Source: Thermoprotei archaeon (GTDB lineage: Archaea > Thermoproteota > Thermoprotei > Gearchaeales > WAQG01). From it: a stretch of DNA of 64,000 bases. The notes under the pieces were generated by a model, which worked only from the letters and a program-made list of their open reading frames with translations, made no database searches and had not been told where the DNA came from. The position numbers and the translations under genes were made by a program. Location of the stretch: assembly GCA_038881895.1 (NCBI GenBank), contig JAVZOV010000002.1:252397-316396 (forward strand), in the 5' to 3' direction. Shown piece by piece: positions 63,916 to 64,000 of this stretch. The number at the start of each line of letters is the position of its first letter. Position 1 is the first letter of the stretch.

Positions 63916-64000
63916 TTAACTCTCCTCAACTGCTACATAATCATCTGTGCTCGAGAATGTGTAATATTTGTTAGTTTTTAGTATAGATTTCTTGAATTTT
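63916..64000 (-). CDS. C-terminal end of a gene continuing past the right edge
   Basis: The last 27 codons of a leftward gene (ending FSSTDDYVAVEES, stop 63916-63918) enter from the right edge. Too short to identify. It precedes the run of small membrane proteins with 1 base of spacing, so it belongs to the same operon. Confidence 0.55.
   Translation of the reverse strand, partial: KFKKSILKTNKYYTFSSTDDYVAVEES

Overview
This window looks like the chromosome of an archaeon of the Thermoproteota (TACK) side of the tree, probably thermophilic. The evidence is sn-glycerol-1-phosphate dehydrogenase, TFB, a TFE-beta/RPC34-like Fe-S factor, S8e, SRP19, Gar1, deoxyhypusine synthase, archaeal TyrRS, DtdA, AMP phosphorylase, the bifunctional FBP aldolase/phosphatase, ADP-forming acyl-CoA synthetase and class III-signal pilins. 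The exact lineage cannot be named from this sequence.

Layout. 0-9.1 kb: a complete type I-B CRISPR-Cas operon read leftwards (cas6-cas8b-cas7-cas5-cas3-cas4-cas1-cas2), followed by its leader and a CRISPR array that runs off the left edge. 9.1-15 kb: a relict frame, an acyl-CoA dehydrogenase/acetyl-CoA synthetase operon with a divergent ArsR regulator and a palindromic operator, a decayed HTH regulator/FTR1 iron permease pair, and an ECF-type S component. 15.3-16.6 kb: a second CRISPR array in the opposite orientation, preceded by a broken cas2 3' end and a leader homologous to the first. 16.9-22 kb: a methyltransferase, then an accessory stretch with a secreted rhodanese-like protein ending in a cysteine-rich hydrophobic cassette, small membrane proteins (one split by an in-frame TGA), a second cysteine-rich cassette and a truncated secreted-protein fragment. 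At 22.2-22.3 kb a tRNA-Val(GAC) has an interrupted 5' acceptor strand.

22.4-64 kb is visibly more AT-rich and mostly housekeeping: M1 aminopeptidase, TyrRS, phosphoglycerate mutase, EgsA, a CinA-like protein, GPN GTPase, a two-alpha/one-beta ADP-forming acyl-CoA synthetase cluster, DUF373, a Xaa-Pro peptidase, an information-processing block (S8e, SRP19, Gar1, TFB, TFE-beta-like, FtsJ/RrmJ, Trm1), nucleotide metabolism (THEP1, AMP phosphorylase, RNase HII), AbrB-PhoU, a histone-deacetylase-like enzyme, and gluconeogenesis (FBP aldolase/phosphatase, TIM). Then come tRNA-Arg(CCG), a RadA/KaiC-like protein with a broken P-loop, a decayed IS607-like HTH/TnpB element, a HIT protein, a pilus operon (pilin, ATPase, TadC/FlaJ-like), tRNA-Arg(CCU), deoxyhypusine synthase, a phosphohexomutase, DtdA, a second divergent TFB, and a convergent run of small membrane proteins cut by the right edge.

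The most unusual things seen are the two inverted cas2-leader-array ends flanking about 15 kb, the cysteine-rich peptide-like cassettes at 18-21 kb, the interrupted tRNA-Val acceptor stem, and the recombinase-less HTH/TnpB unit.
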